The notes under the pieces: generated by a model
What the model was told of the DNA's origin: nothing
Seen by the model: only the letters and a program-made list of their open reading frames with translations
Database searches by the model: none
In this document: in pieces, positions 18,093 to 26,949 of the stretch
How the letters are laid out: each line of letters opens with the position of its first letter
Position numbering within the stretch: the first letter of the stretch is position 1
Assembly (NCBI GenBank): GCA_031296115.1
Contig: JARLGI010000120.1
Location: 124,001 to 188,000 of the forward strand
Direction of reading: 5' to 3'
Source of the DNA: Acidobacteriota bacterium
Lineage (GTDB): Bacteria > Acidobacteriota > Terriglobia > Terriglobales > Acidobacteriaceae
DNA: 64,000 nucleotides
Program-made: the position numbers and the translations under genes

Positions 18093-18866
18093 GTGCGTAT
18101 TGCGATCGCTGCGGACCAAGCAGGCAACGACGTTAAAGCGAGGCTGATCGCCAGGCTGACTGCATTGCGGCACGATGTGACGGACGTCGCGCCGTCGGCG
18201 GACATCCACGGCGGTTCCGACTATGCGGAGCAGGTGTCTCTGGCAGTGTTGCGCCATGATGCTGACCGAGGCGTCATCCTGAGCAACCGTGCTGTCGGTG
18301 CATCGGTGGCGGCAACCCGGGTTCCGGGCATTCGCGCGGCGTTGTGCAATGACCCGTATTCGGCATATCAGGGTGCGAAAAGCGAAGGAATGAACGTCCT
18401 GGTACTCGCGCTGCACGCTCTGAACGAGGAGAGCATGCACGCTGTGGTGGATGCGTACCTGGATGCCAATCTCGCGCCAGTGGAAGTCATGGGAGGATTG
18501 CCGGCTCGGCGGTTGCAACAAGTATTCAGCTATGTCCGCGAGAACGTGGCCGCGAATTTGTCCGTCGCCGACATGGCGCGAGTGGTAGGCATAAGCCAGT
18601 ACTACTTCTCCAAGCTGTTCAAGACCAGCACCGGGACCACGCCCCATCAATACGTCATGCGGCAGCGTGTGGAACGCGCCCAGGAACTCCTTCGCCAGAG
18701 CCAGACACCGCTGGTGAGCGTTGCCACCCAGGTAGGCTTCGAGACGCAGAGCCATTTCACCAGCGTTTTCCGGCGGCTGCTCGGCGTCACGCCCAAACGC
18801 TATCGCGAGCTGCAACAGCTCGATATGGCGTCACAACAAGACGAGAGGACGGCGAACGCGGCATAG
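18093..18866 (+). CDS. RpiB/LacA/LacB-fold domain fused to AraC-type HTH (putative sugar-phosphate-responsive regulator)
   Basis: GTG start with GGGAGGAG upstream. N-terminal ~145 aa aligns with the local RpiB (GASVAATRVPGIRAALCNDPYSAYQG...MNVLVLA) but catalytic positions are replaced; C-terminal ~105 aa is a full AraC HTH (LSVADMARVVGISQYYFSKLFKTSTGTTPHQYVMRQRVERAQELL...VATQVGFETQSHFTSVFRRLLGVTPKRYRE). Confidence 0.93.
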   Translation: MRIAIAADQAGNDVKARLIARLTALRHDVTDVAPSADIHGGSDYAEQVSLAVLRHDADRGVILSNRAVGASVAATRVPGIRAALCNDPYSAYQGAKSEGMNVLVLALHALNEESMHAVVDAYLDANLAPVEVMGGLPARRLQQVFSYVRENVAANLSVADMARVVGISQYYFSKLFKTSTGTTPHQYVMRQRVERAQELLRQSQTPLVSVATQVGFETQSHFTSVFRRLLGVTPKRYRELQQLDMASQQDERTANAA

Positions 18867-18936
18867 TCGCGCTTTGCCACTCTGTCACGGGAGCAAACCT
18901 AGCAGTCGGGAGCAACGTTGGCAGGACTCGTTCTGG

Positions 18937-19839
18937 CTATTGTGCTTGCTCGATCATTTTCCAGCATTCCTCCACGCGCCAGTCGGGAGTGGCACCTCGC
19001 CGGCTGACGACTAATGCGGCCACCGCGTTGGCGAAGATGGCCACGCGGCGAGCGTCCCATCCTTGCGATTGGCCATGCACAAAGGCCGCCGAGAAGGCGT
19101 CGCCTGCCCCCACGGTATCTGCGACGTCCACGCGGAAACCGGGCACCTCACAATATTCGCCGTGCTGAAAGATTGCACAGCCGCGTTCCCCGAAGGTCAC
19201 GCACACGGTGTCGCAACCGTATTGCCCGCTCCATCGGCGGCAGAACTGCTCCACTGAGCCGTCCTGTCCACCGGCGTTAACCGAGGCATCGAGGAACTCG
19301 GCCTCGCTGTCACACAACTTGATGACGTTGGCGTGTGACGCCAGTCGTTCCACCACAGACAGGCTCCAGTTATTGTCCCGCAGGTTCACGTCATAGAAGA
19401 GGCGGGCGGACGGCACGGCCTGCAAGAGCTTCAGGGTCGAAGCCAGCGATTGCCGCGACATGTGAAAGAGCGTGCCGAAGTAGATCCAGTCGGGACGCAG
19501 TTCCGCAATTTGCGCAAGCTGCTCGGCACCGAGTTCGACGAAGTCATAAGCCGCGGGGCGCACGATGCGAAACATGGGTTTGCCATCGACATCGAGGTCG
19601 ACTTCAGCGGTGCCGGTTGGCTGCCCGGGCCGCACCTGCAGGAAGTCGGTGGAGATCCCCCGCTGCTGCACGCCCTGAATTGCGCGCTGCCCGCGGTCGT
19701 CTTCCCCGACTGCGCTGAGCAGGTAGACATCATGACCCAATTGGTGGGCGTGTGCCGCGAAATTCATGGGAGCGCCGCCGAGATATTCGTTTTCCCCAAT
19801 TACGTCCCACAGAATCTCGCCTACGCTGACAATGCGCAC
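18937..19839 (-). CDS. PfkB-family carbohydrate kinase (fructokinase-like)
   Basis: GEILWDVIGENEYLGGAPMNFAAHAHQLG; VDVADTVGAGDAFSAAFVHG. Confidence 0.93.
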   Translation of the reverse strand: MRIVSVGEILWDVIGENEYLGGAPMNFAAHAHQLGHDVYLLSAVGEDDRGQRAIQGVQQRGISTDFLQVRPGQPTGTAEVDLDVDGKPMFRIVRPAAYDFVELGAEQLAQIAELRPDWIYFGTLFHMSRQSLASTLKLLQAVPSARLFYDVNLRDNNWSLSVVERLASHANVIKLCDSEAEFLDASVNAGGQDGSVEQFCRRWSGQYGCDTVCVTFGERGCAIFQHGEYCEVPGFRVDVADTVGAGDAFSAAFVHGQSQGWDARRVAIFANAVAALVVSRRGATPDWRVEECWKMIEQAQ

Positions 19840-19971
19840 CGCCGCCTCCGCTCCTGCTTTGGGCGGCCAGTGTATCTGCCGCTGGCTGATCTTGTCATCT
19901 GGCGCGCGGCCGGGGACTTTTCTTGCGAGGGCTTGTAATCCTGCCGATTTGGGCTATCATTTCCAGACCCT

Positions 19972-20742
19972 ATGAAGCTGCCTTTCCAACGCGAGCGTGA
20001 AGCGGCGACGGCCGTCGCGACCCACGTCGAATTGCCTCCTCTTTCCGGAGCCGATATCGCCGGCATGGTGCAGGGCCAGCGAGTCGGCGGCGATTTCTAC
20101 CATTTCCTCCGCGCCAATCCCAACCGCGTAATCTTCGGCCTGCTGGACATTGCCGGAAGTCATGCGGAGAACCAGTCCATTGTTGCCGCGGCGCAGCGGA
20201 CCTTCCAGGAACTGGGCACAGCGCGATTTGCCGGTGAAGAAATTAACGAAGCGGATGGCATGATGGAGTTCTGTCTTGAACTGAACCTGTCGATCCGCAA
20301 AGCCGCGGCCGGCGTACGCTCCTGCGCGGCTTTCCTGGGCTGCTACAACGAGGCACTGGGCACGATTTGCTACGCCAACGCCGGACATACTCCAGGTTTG
20401 CTGCGTGACGCTTCGGGAGTGACCGAACTGCCAGCGACCGGACTCCCGCTTGGGCTGTTCTCTGCCTCGACCTACGAAGCCCCGACCGTGGCCTTGCAAC
20501 ATGGTGCGTCGCTGCTGCTGGTTTCCCGCGGCGTGGTGGAAGCTGCCTACAAGCGGGAAGAGTTTGGGCTCAATCGCGTCAAGCAGCATTTCGAGCACGC
20601 CTCGCTGGACAATGCGCACGGTGTTGCTGCCGGGATTCTCAACGGCGTTCAGCGTTTCATGTCCGCGACGCCGACCAGCAATGACGTGACAGCCCTGGCG
20701 CTGGTGCGAAGGGGACAGAACGCGGCGGCCCTTGGAGACTAA
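19972..20742 (+). CDS. SpoIIE/RsbU-like PP2C-type phosphatase domain protein, possibly catalytically degenerate
   Basis: MVQGQRVGGDFYHFL, GLLDIAGSHAENQ, ICYANAGHTPGLL, ASLLLVSRGVVEAAY, SNDVTALALVRR. Confidence 0.82.
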   Translation: MKLPFQREREAATAVATHVELPPLSGADIAGMVQGQRVGGDFYHFLRANPNRVIFGLLDIAGSHAENQSIVAAAQRTFQELGTARFAGEEINEADGMMEFCLELNLSIRKAAAGVRSCAAFLGCYNEALGTICYANAGHTPGLLRDASGVTELPATGLPLGLFSASTYEAPTVALQHGASLLLVSRGVVEAAYKREEFGLNRVKQHFEHASLDNAHGVAAGILNGVQRFMSATPTSNDVTALALVRRGQNAAALGD

Positions 20743-20846
20743 GTGAGCAGAGTCCCGTAGTCTTCCCACGTTTTGGTGGGAAGGGTGCGGCCGCGACAAC
20801 TGTTTCCGGCGATTTTCACGCGATGTGGTCCATCACCTCAGTACCG

Positions 20847-21317
20847 CTACCGACACTCCATGCTTGAATCCCCGACAATTTTCCCTTTTGGGTTAAGGGA
20901 GAATCGAAGTGTGCAGGCTGTGAGGTTGTTGGGGAGGTCTTGGAGCAGAACCACCGAAGTGCCGTGATAACGGCAGCGAACAAAGATGTTCATGGTGCGG
21001 TAGGCCTTCAAGTTCCAGGTTTGAATGACCTTATTGCCTTTCTCCTTCTGGTCGTCCGGGGCGAGGTCAAATTCCTGATTGCTGCCGTTGTAGACCGAAA
21101 TCCGCTCAAAGCTGTGCTGAGCTTTGGTTGGTGTAACGGTCCACCCTGAGATTGGCGCAACAGATTCGGCTACGGCGATGCTGGCGGGGCAAACCACGGA
21201 ACTTGATGCCGGCTTGTCTTGCGCGTCCGCGATTAAACAAGAACCTAATAGCAGAGCGAAGGAGAACAACCGCAGGGGAAGCGAAGGCTCATTCGACGAC
21301 ATAGAACGCGTCCCCAT
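20847..21317 (-). CDS. STY0301-like secreted protein
   Basis: Signal peptide then VVCPASIAVAESVAPISGWTV...FERISVYNGSNQEFDLAPDD...WNLKAYRTMNIFVRCRYHGTSVVLLQDLPNNLTACTLRFSLNPKG. Pattern resembles STY0301-family proteins. Start may be the Met at 21302. Confidence 0.6.
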   Translation of the reverse strand: MGTRSMSSNEPSLPLRLFSFALLLGSCLIADAQDKPASSSVVCPASIAVAESVAPISGWTVTPTKAQHSFERISVYNGSNQEFDLAPDDQKEKGNKVIQTWNLKAYRTMNIFVRCRYHGTSVVLLQDLPNNLTACTLRFSLNPKGKIVGDSSMECR

Positions 21318-21660
21318 CGTTTACCGGCTTGACCCCGGGGGCTCCGTCCTGAAACCGGATGGTGCGTTGATGCACGGGCTGACCCTTCCATTGGTCCCAG
21401 ACGAGAAGTCCAACGCCGTTCTGGCCAACGTAGATCGCTCCATGAGAAGTCCCATCGGTGCTGTTCGTGTACTTTCCATTGCTATCGAACGTCGCAATTG
21501 CGGTGCCGGGGTGGATGGTCAAGTCCCCGCGTACCTTCGCACCTTTCTTCCATTGGGAGGTCAACGGAGCGCCAGAAGCCTGCTCCACGAACGCGACGCA
21601 CCGTCCACTGCCGACAACCTAGTTCTGGTAACTCTTGGGCGAAGTTGCGATATAAGCCAT
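21289..21660 (-). pseudogene. BPSL0067-like protein with in-frame amber codon at codon 14
   Basis: Read-through from ATG at 21660: MAYIATSPKSYQN*VVGSGRCVAFVEQASGAPLTSQWKKGAKVRGDLTIHPGTAIATFDSNGKYTNSTDGTSHGAIYVGQNGVGLLVWDQWKGQPVHQRTIRFQDGAPGVKPVNDGDAFYVVE. TAG is at 21619-21621; an AAGGAG lies upstream of the ATG. Confidence 0.7.
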
Positions 21661-21754
21661 AGCTCTCAGAGGCTCCTTTTGGTTGCGGATAGCCGACACT
21701 GCTCCGCCTGCACGTCCTCACTCGTCAATCGTGTGAGAAGTACTCTTCGTTCCT

Positions 21755-22318
21755 CTACTGCCCGAGCATTCCCTTCTTCAGATCTGCATTGGGGGGCTTC
21801 GGCCCGAGCCATACCGAGAAGAGCACTGGGCCGAAGGCCGGACCAGCGATGGTCACCTTCTCCTGGCCGTTGATGGTGTAAGTCGTTCCCGTACCCGGAA
21901 CGTAGGTGAAGACCATTTCGTCTCCCACCTTGACGGCCTCGAGCGCACCGAGCAACCGATCAATGTCGGGCTTCATTGTTTTCACTAATTCCGGCGAATT
22001 GTTGTTAAACGACTCGTTGAAGGCATCCACCATCTGGCTCTTGCTCGCACCATGCACGAACTTCATGACGATCCGCTTGGGCGCATCCGCCTTGATGATG
22101 GCGCTGGGATCCGACGACTTCTGCTCAAGGTAAAGCCCGGCGACATAAACCTTCACCATGTATTTGGTTCGTACTCCCAGGCCATTGAGCACCAGCTTCG
22201 CGCTCCCGACTTGTTCCGTGTCCGGCAGGGTAACCCCTGCCAGGCTGGCGGCGCGTAGATCGAACGTCGATGCCATGACAAACACAGCAACGGCAAGCCA
22301 AATGATCGTTTTCCGCAT
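21755..22318 (-). CDS. Chalcone isomerase-like secreted protein
   Basis: Signal peptide; LNGLGVRTKYMVKVYVAGLYLEQKSSDPSAIIKADAPKRIVMKFVHG...; fits bacterial chalcone-isomerase-like family. Confidence 0.85.
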   Translation of the reverse strand: MRKTIIWLAVAVFVMASTFDLRAASLAGVTLPDTEQVGSAKLVLNGLGVRTKYMVKVYVAGLYLEQKSSDPSAIIKADAPKRIVMKFVHGASKSQMVDAFNESFNNNSPELVKTMKPDIDRLLGALEAVKVGDEMVFTYVPGTGTTYTINGQEKVTIAGPAFGPVLFSVWLGPKPPNADLKKGMLGQ

Positions 22319-22424
22319 AAGAACTCCTTGAGAATAAGAGTTTGCCGCGATGGTAGCACAACCCATAGCAGCCAAAGCTTAGCGAGCGGCAGGTACGAAC
22401 ACGCACTATTGCAAGCTCCCTGCC

Positions 22425-24251
22425 TCACGCGGGCGGCGGTGGCTCGTCGGGGGCTTGGTTATTGACGTTCCGGGATTGCGACTTGCCCTTGCTGTACAGC
22501 AGCGAGACGATGGCCTGATACAAGCGGTTACGAAGATCGTGCCGAACATTGGCTTGCGTGATGTAACGCACAACCACGTTCATACCTGTCGAGGTAGGGC
22601 GCACATCGACAGATGGTGCGGCCGAGAAGGAGTGCGCCGCCCCGTCATGGGTGGCCCGTTTCCATTCCTGCTCGGCGGATGATGCAAAAGCAGCGGTCTC
22701 ATTGCCCACGATCTTTCGGATTGCCTCGGTGACGACGTGTGGGTCCTCGGCCGCCGGGATTGGAACATCGATGTCATCCCACATCCACTGACCGGTGGTG
22801 GTGAAGTTGAAGTAGTGTCCCTCGATCGCGAAGCTGTTGACAAAGGCGACCTTGCGGCCGGTGGGATGGCCGGCGTCATTCCAGTTGCCAGTCTCCAGCA
22901 GGACGGTTCGCAGTAGACCGATCTCGATTACCTCACCGCCGATGCCGTTGATTTCCACCCAGTCGCCGACCCGAATGCCGTTGCGCCCCATAAGCGTGAA
23001 CCAGCCTAAGAAGCCGACGATGAAGTCCTTAAGAGCCACCGTAAGGCCGGCACCTGCCAGCGCCAGGACTGTGGAGACCTGATTCGGTATGCCAAAAAGC
23101 GCCAGCAGCACCAGCACGGCGCCACTCGCCTGGATGGCTGACCGGTATGCCACCCGCGTGGTAAGCAGTCTTCGGTCCTGCGTTCCTCTTTCCGCATAGA
23201 GTTTGTCGATAAATCGCAGTGCTGCGCCCGTAGCAAGAAGAATGATCAGGATCAGCGACAGAGAGCCCAGAACGGCGTGCCACACGACACGCATTTGGCC
23301 GCCGACTATCGCCAACCATGCGCCATAGAGCTTGTCGAGAGCTTGCAGATCAAGAATGCGCTTATCGTAGGCGGCGAGGACTTTCTCGGTCTGCGCCCGC
23401 GCCTGAAGCTCCTTTACAGTCATGGGACGAGTTGCAGGACTTTCCGGCTGCTTGGCAGTAGACCCGGTGGCCGCAGGGACAGCGCCCGACTCCGCACGCT
23501 CCGAGTCCTTCTTTTTTGTAAGGACTTCGATTGCATTCGTCGCGAGGAGCCGAGCTTCGGTTAATTTCTTCTGCTTCCAGCGCAGTAGCCACCAGTCTTC
23601 AACGTGAGACGCGAAGGTGACGCTGGCGACATGGAAGGAGGCAGGCTTGATTTGCGGGGCGGCAGAGCTGCTGCTTCCGTGCTCGGCCGATTCGTGCTCG
23701 TCCAGGAGTTCCTGGATCCGGGCGACGGCGTCGCCGCCCGCGCGAATCAGGTCCTGCTTAGCATCGGACGAATCATCCTGGTCGAGATCGATCTGCGCAT
23801 TTGCCAGTGCCAATTGCTCCTGGACCGCTTCACGATCGTTGGTTTTGGGGTCCGCGGCCAGGGCTTCCAGGCGCTGAACTTCCGCTTGCTCCGACTGCAC
23901 CTTGGCTTGAAGAGACTGAATGCGGGCATTGATTGCCTTGGCTTCCTTGCTTTGAGCGATGGGGTGTTGCTGGGCGTCGAGCAGCGCCGCAGCAAACGCC
24001 ACATCGACCTCGTCATCGGCGATTCGGATTGCCTGAAGGGCCAACTGTTGCTCGTCCGCCGTGTTCGCCAATGACGCCAGGGCACGGGCGGAGCGCAGCG
24101 GCTGCTGGTCGATCAGATCCTCATTGGGTGCGCCTTCTCGCCCCGGCGCCACTTGGAATGGGCCCGTGGCTGTCCACAGGTAGGCCATGAGCACAACGAG
24201 GAGGAGCGCCCCAATTACCAGGAAGGGAACGTTGGACTTGTCGCTTGGCAT
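22425..24251 (-). CDS. MscS-family mechanosensitive channel
   Basis: VLALAGAGLTVALKDFIVGFLGWFTLMGRNGIRVGDWVEINGIGGEVIEIGLLRTVLLE; preceding coiled coil and TM helices. Confidence 0.9.
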   Translation of the reverse strand: MPSDKSNVPFLVIGALLLVVLMAYLWTATGPFQVAPGREGAPNEDLIDQQPLRSARALASLANTADEQQLALQAIRIADDEVDVAFAAALLDAQQHPIAQSKEAKAINARIQSLQAKVQSEQAEVQRLEALAADPKTNDREAVQEQLALANAQIDLDQDDSSDAKQDLIRAGGDAVARIQELLDEHESAEHGSSSSAAPQIKPASFHVASVTFASHVEDWWLLRWKQKKLTEARLLATNAIEVLTKKKDSERAESGAVPAATGSTAKQPESPATRPMTVKELQARAQTEKVLAAYDKRILDLQALDKLYGAWLAIVGGQMRVVWHAVLGSLSLILIILLATGAALRFIDKLYAERGTQDRRLLTTRVAYRSAIQASGAVLVLLALFGIPNQVSTVLALAGAGLTVALKDFIVGFLGWFTLMGRNGIRVGDWVEINGIGGEVIEIGLLRTVLLETGNWNDAGHPTGRKVAFVNSFAIEGHYFNFTTTGQWMWDDIDVPIPAAEDPHVVTEAIRKIVGNETAAFASSAEQEWKRATHDGAAHSFSAAPSVDVRPTSTGMNVVVRYITQANVRHDLRNRLYQAIVSLLYSKGKSQSRNVNNQAPDEPPPPA

Positions 24252-24420
24252 AAGGTGGTTGAAGCCGAGTCTAGCATTCTAGCCGCCTTGGGAATCGAGG
24301 GCGGGCCCGGTTTTTGTGATGCTGCCGATTCACCACTTCTGTTCAGTCCCTCAGATTATGGAAGAGCAGGGAATTGAGTTCCCGTCAAAAACAGCAAGGC
24401 GCGCTTGTCACCAGCGCAGG

Positions 24421-24432
24421 TGACCTAGGTCA
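24421..24432. promoter_or_regulatory. Perfect 12-bp palindrome TGACCTAGGTCA upstream of the ammonia-lyase gene (candidate operator)
   Basis: Exact self-complementary sequence about 65 bp upstream of the start at 24498; TGAC-N4-GTCA shape. Confidence 0.5.
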
Positions 24433-24497
24433 TACCACAATCCTGCGCGGGGGATTAAGTTCGTGATGGAGCCTATTGCTTTCCGGGAGGGGTAGCC

Positions 24498-26063
24498 ATG
24501 ACCGTCGTACTGGATGAAGCGCCATGCAAAGAAATGGGAACGACCGTTGTGCTGGATGGGCATTCCCTGAACATTGAAGCTGTGGTTGGCATTGCGCGCA
24601 ATCGTCAATCCATCGAGCTGCACCCTGATGCGATCGCGCGGATTGATAAGTGCCGCAATCTTCTTGAGCGCAAAATAAGCTCACGCGAGATCATGTACGG
24701 CGTTAACACCGGCATCGGCGAACTGTCGGAAGTGGTGTTAACTCCTCAGCAGGTCGAGCAGTACCAGAAGTATCTGCTCTACTCGCATGCTGCCGGCTGC
24801 GGAGAGCCTTGCGCGGAAGAGGATGTCCGGTCGGGGATGCTGTGCCGCCTGAATACCCATTGCTGGGGACACTCGGGGATTCGGCGCGAGATCGTCGAGA
24901 CCCAGGTCGTGATGCTCAACGCCGGGGTGACACCGGTGGTGTGCCAGAAGGGCTCGGTGGGCGCTTCGGGGGATCTCTCACCCATGGCCCAGATGGCGAT
25001 CACGCTCATGGGGGAGGGCGAGGTCTTTTACAAGGGAAGGCGCGTGCCGGCGAAACAGGGCTTGGAAGAAGCCGGAATCGCCACCATTGTATTTCGCGAG
25101 CGGGACGGGCTGGCCACCATTAACGGCTCGGACCTTACGACCGGGATTGGCTGCCTCGAGCTCTTCGATGCGGAAAGGTGGCTCAAGACACAGGAAGTCG
25201 CGCTGGCGATGACCTTGGAAGCCTTGAACGCCAACATGAAAGCCTACGATCCACGCATCCACCTGGTACGTGGCTATCCCGGAACGATGCGCTGTGCGGA
25301 GAACATTCGGAAGCTCACCAAGGGTTCGGAACTCCTCAACCTGCCCGGCAAGAAAGTACAGGATGCTTACTCCCTCCGTTCCAGCCCGCAAGTCATTGGG
25401 GCTGCCAAAGAGGCCTTCCAGTGGAGCCGTTACATGCTGGAAATTGAAGTGAATCACGCTGCCGACAATCCCACCTTCTTCCCGGACGAAGACCTAGTGC
25501 TGAGCGGCGGCAATTTCCAGGGCACACCGCTGGCTTTTGCGCTCGAATTGGTCGGAATGTCCGTAACGACGGTGGCGGCGCTCTCCGAGCGCCGGCTCAA
25601 TCGGCTTATGAATCCACACTTGTCCGTGGGGCTACCGGCTTTTCTTACCAGGGGAGCAGGAATGTTCTCTGGGCTGATGCTTACGCAATACACCGCGGGT
25701 GCGTTGGTTTGTGAAAACCGTGTGCTGAGCCATCCAGCGGCCACCGGCTCCATACCCGCCGCCGCCGACCAGGAAGACTTTGTCTCCATGGGAATGACTA
25801 CTGCGATTAAGACAAGACAGATCATCGAGAATGCCTGGTCGGTGGTAGCCATTGAGTTGATGGCAGCGGCGCAGGCCTTCGATCTGCGGGCTCCCGTAAG
25901 GCCGTCTCCGGCGTCACAGGCGGCGTATGAGGCTATTCGGAAACACGTCAGAAAGCTGGACGAAGACAGGCCGCTCTACGACGACATCAATCGTCTGACC
26001 CGGGCTGCCAAGGAAGGCCATATCCTGGCTGCAGCTGAGAGCATCGTCGGTAAGCTGATTTAG
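24498..26063 (+). CDS. Aromatic amino-acid ammonia-lyase, histidine ammonia-lyase-like
   Basis: MIO region KGSVGASGDLSPMAQMA; selectivity region LLYSHAAGCGE has the Ser-His pattern of histidine ammonia-lyases. No other hut genes nearby. Confidence 0.85.
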   Translation: MTVVLDEAPCKEMGTTVVLDGHSLNIEAVVGIARNRQSIELHPDAIARIDKCRNLLERKISSREIMYGVNTGIGELSEVVLTPQQVEQYQKYLLYSHAAGCGEPCAEEDVRSGMLCRLNTHCWGHSGIRREIVETQVVMLNAGVTPVVCQKGSVGASGDLSPMAQMAITLMGEGEVFYKGRRVPAKQGLEEAGIATIVFRERDGLATINGSDLTTGIGCLELFDAERWLKTQEVALAMTLEALNANMKAYDPRIHLVRGYPGTMRCAENIRKLTKGSELLNLPGKKVQDAYSLRSSPQVIGAAKEAFQWSRYMLEIEVNHAADNPTFFPDEDLVLSGGNFQGTPLAFALELVGMSVTTVAALSERRLNRLMNPHLSVGLPAFLTRGAGMFSGLMLTQYTAGALVCENRVLSHPAATGSIPAAADQEDFVSMGMTTAIKTRQIIENAWSVVAIELMAAAQAFDLRAPVRPSPASQAAYEAIRKHVRKLDEDRPLYDDINRLTRAAKEGHILAAAESIVGKLI

Positions 26064-26104
26064 AACTGGTCCGTTGAACCCGCGCTCCCTGAAATCTCCA
26101 GGGG

Positions 26105-26671
26105 CTAGCCTGTGTCGTAAAGTCCGGGATATCGATCTCGAAGGGAATCGAACCGACGTTGAAGATCGTCAAACGTCGGCCAATCGCCAAATTGCTTGGC
26201 GATTACCATTTGAGTATTAAGGACAAAAAACGGCATGAGTACCGTCACGATGCTCCAAGCATCAGGGTTGCCTTCGGGCACGATGTAGTTGGCAACAGGA
26301 ACGGAGACGCAGGCGACTTGCCCCGCGGCACTGTCACGGTGTTTGCAAAGCTCCTGATAAAACTTTCTTACTTGTGGTTGGTCTTGCAGTCCTGAGACAG
26401 CAAACATGAGCCAGTCAATAACTTCCCGATTTTCATTTCGATGGACGGGCGGATACTTTGCTAAGAACTCTGCAAGTATCCAACACTGGAACCCTCTGAG
26501 AGCAATGTCCGCATTGCCTCCCAGTACTCTACTGCCTAGGACAATCAGTGGGTCGAGGTTAGTGTCGATGTCGCGCAGAACACATTTGAACTGCCAAGCG
26601 CGCACCCTTGCCAATTCCCCAGCTACCTTATGTGCATGGTAGCGGTGTCGGAATGATTCGACCAACCGCAT
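26105..26671 (-). CDS. Hypothetical protein
   Basis: Uninterrupted 188-codon ORF with no strong competing frame; no recognised family. Confidence 0.5.
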   Translation of the reverse strand: MRLVESFRHRYHAHKVAGELARVRAWQFKCVLRDIDTNLDPLIVLGSRVLGGNADIALRGFQCWILAEFLAKYPPVHRNENREVIDWLMFAVSGLQDQPQVRKFYQELCKHRDSAAGQVACVSVPVANYIVPEGNPDAWSIVTVLMPFFVLNTQMVIAKQFGDWPTFDDLQRRFDSLRDRYPGLYDTG

Positions 26672-26949
26672 TGGTGACTGACTTATCCTCTAGCCTTGGA
26701 CTTCTTAGCTACGTCCATTGTACTCACCGGAATTTCACGCTTGCGGCGATGGTTGTCAGTGATACCTGCCTCAGAGGCAGGTGACCAACCGAGGAAGTGA
26801 CAAAGCCCGAGGTTCAGGCCCCGCGTTCTGGCTTCAGAGATTCTCCAGCGGTGACTAAACCAGGAAGGCGGATGACCGGGGTGAGCCAACGATTCTCTTT
26901 ACATCACCCCTAGGCGCGCATCTAATAACCGATTGGGGGCGCTTCCATC

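Noticed and set aside
21619-21621. Amber codon as recoded residue (for example pyrrolysine)
   Set aside because: No sign of Pyl machinery here; a single-base nonsense change from a Leu codon is simpler.
26105-26150. GGTTCGATTCCC-like T-arm on the minus strand suggesting a tRNA
   Set aside because: No acceptor or anticodon arms nearby; lies inside an ORF.
26683-26889. Small minus-strand ORF with a perfect ACCTGCCTC-a-GAGGCAGGT palindrome, possible antitoxin-like partner to 26105-26671
   Set aside because: No family resemblance for either protein; palindrome alone is not enough to claim a toxin-antitoxin pair.
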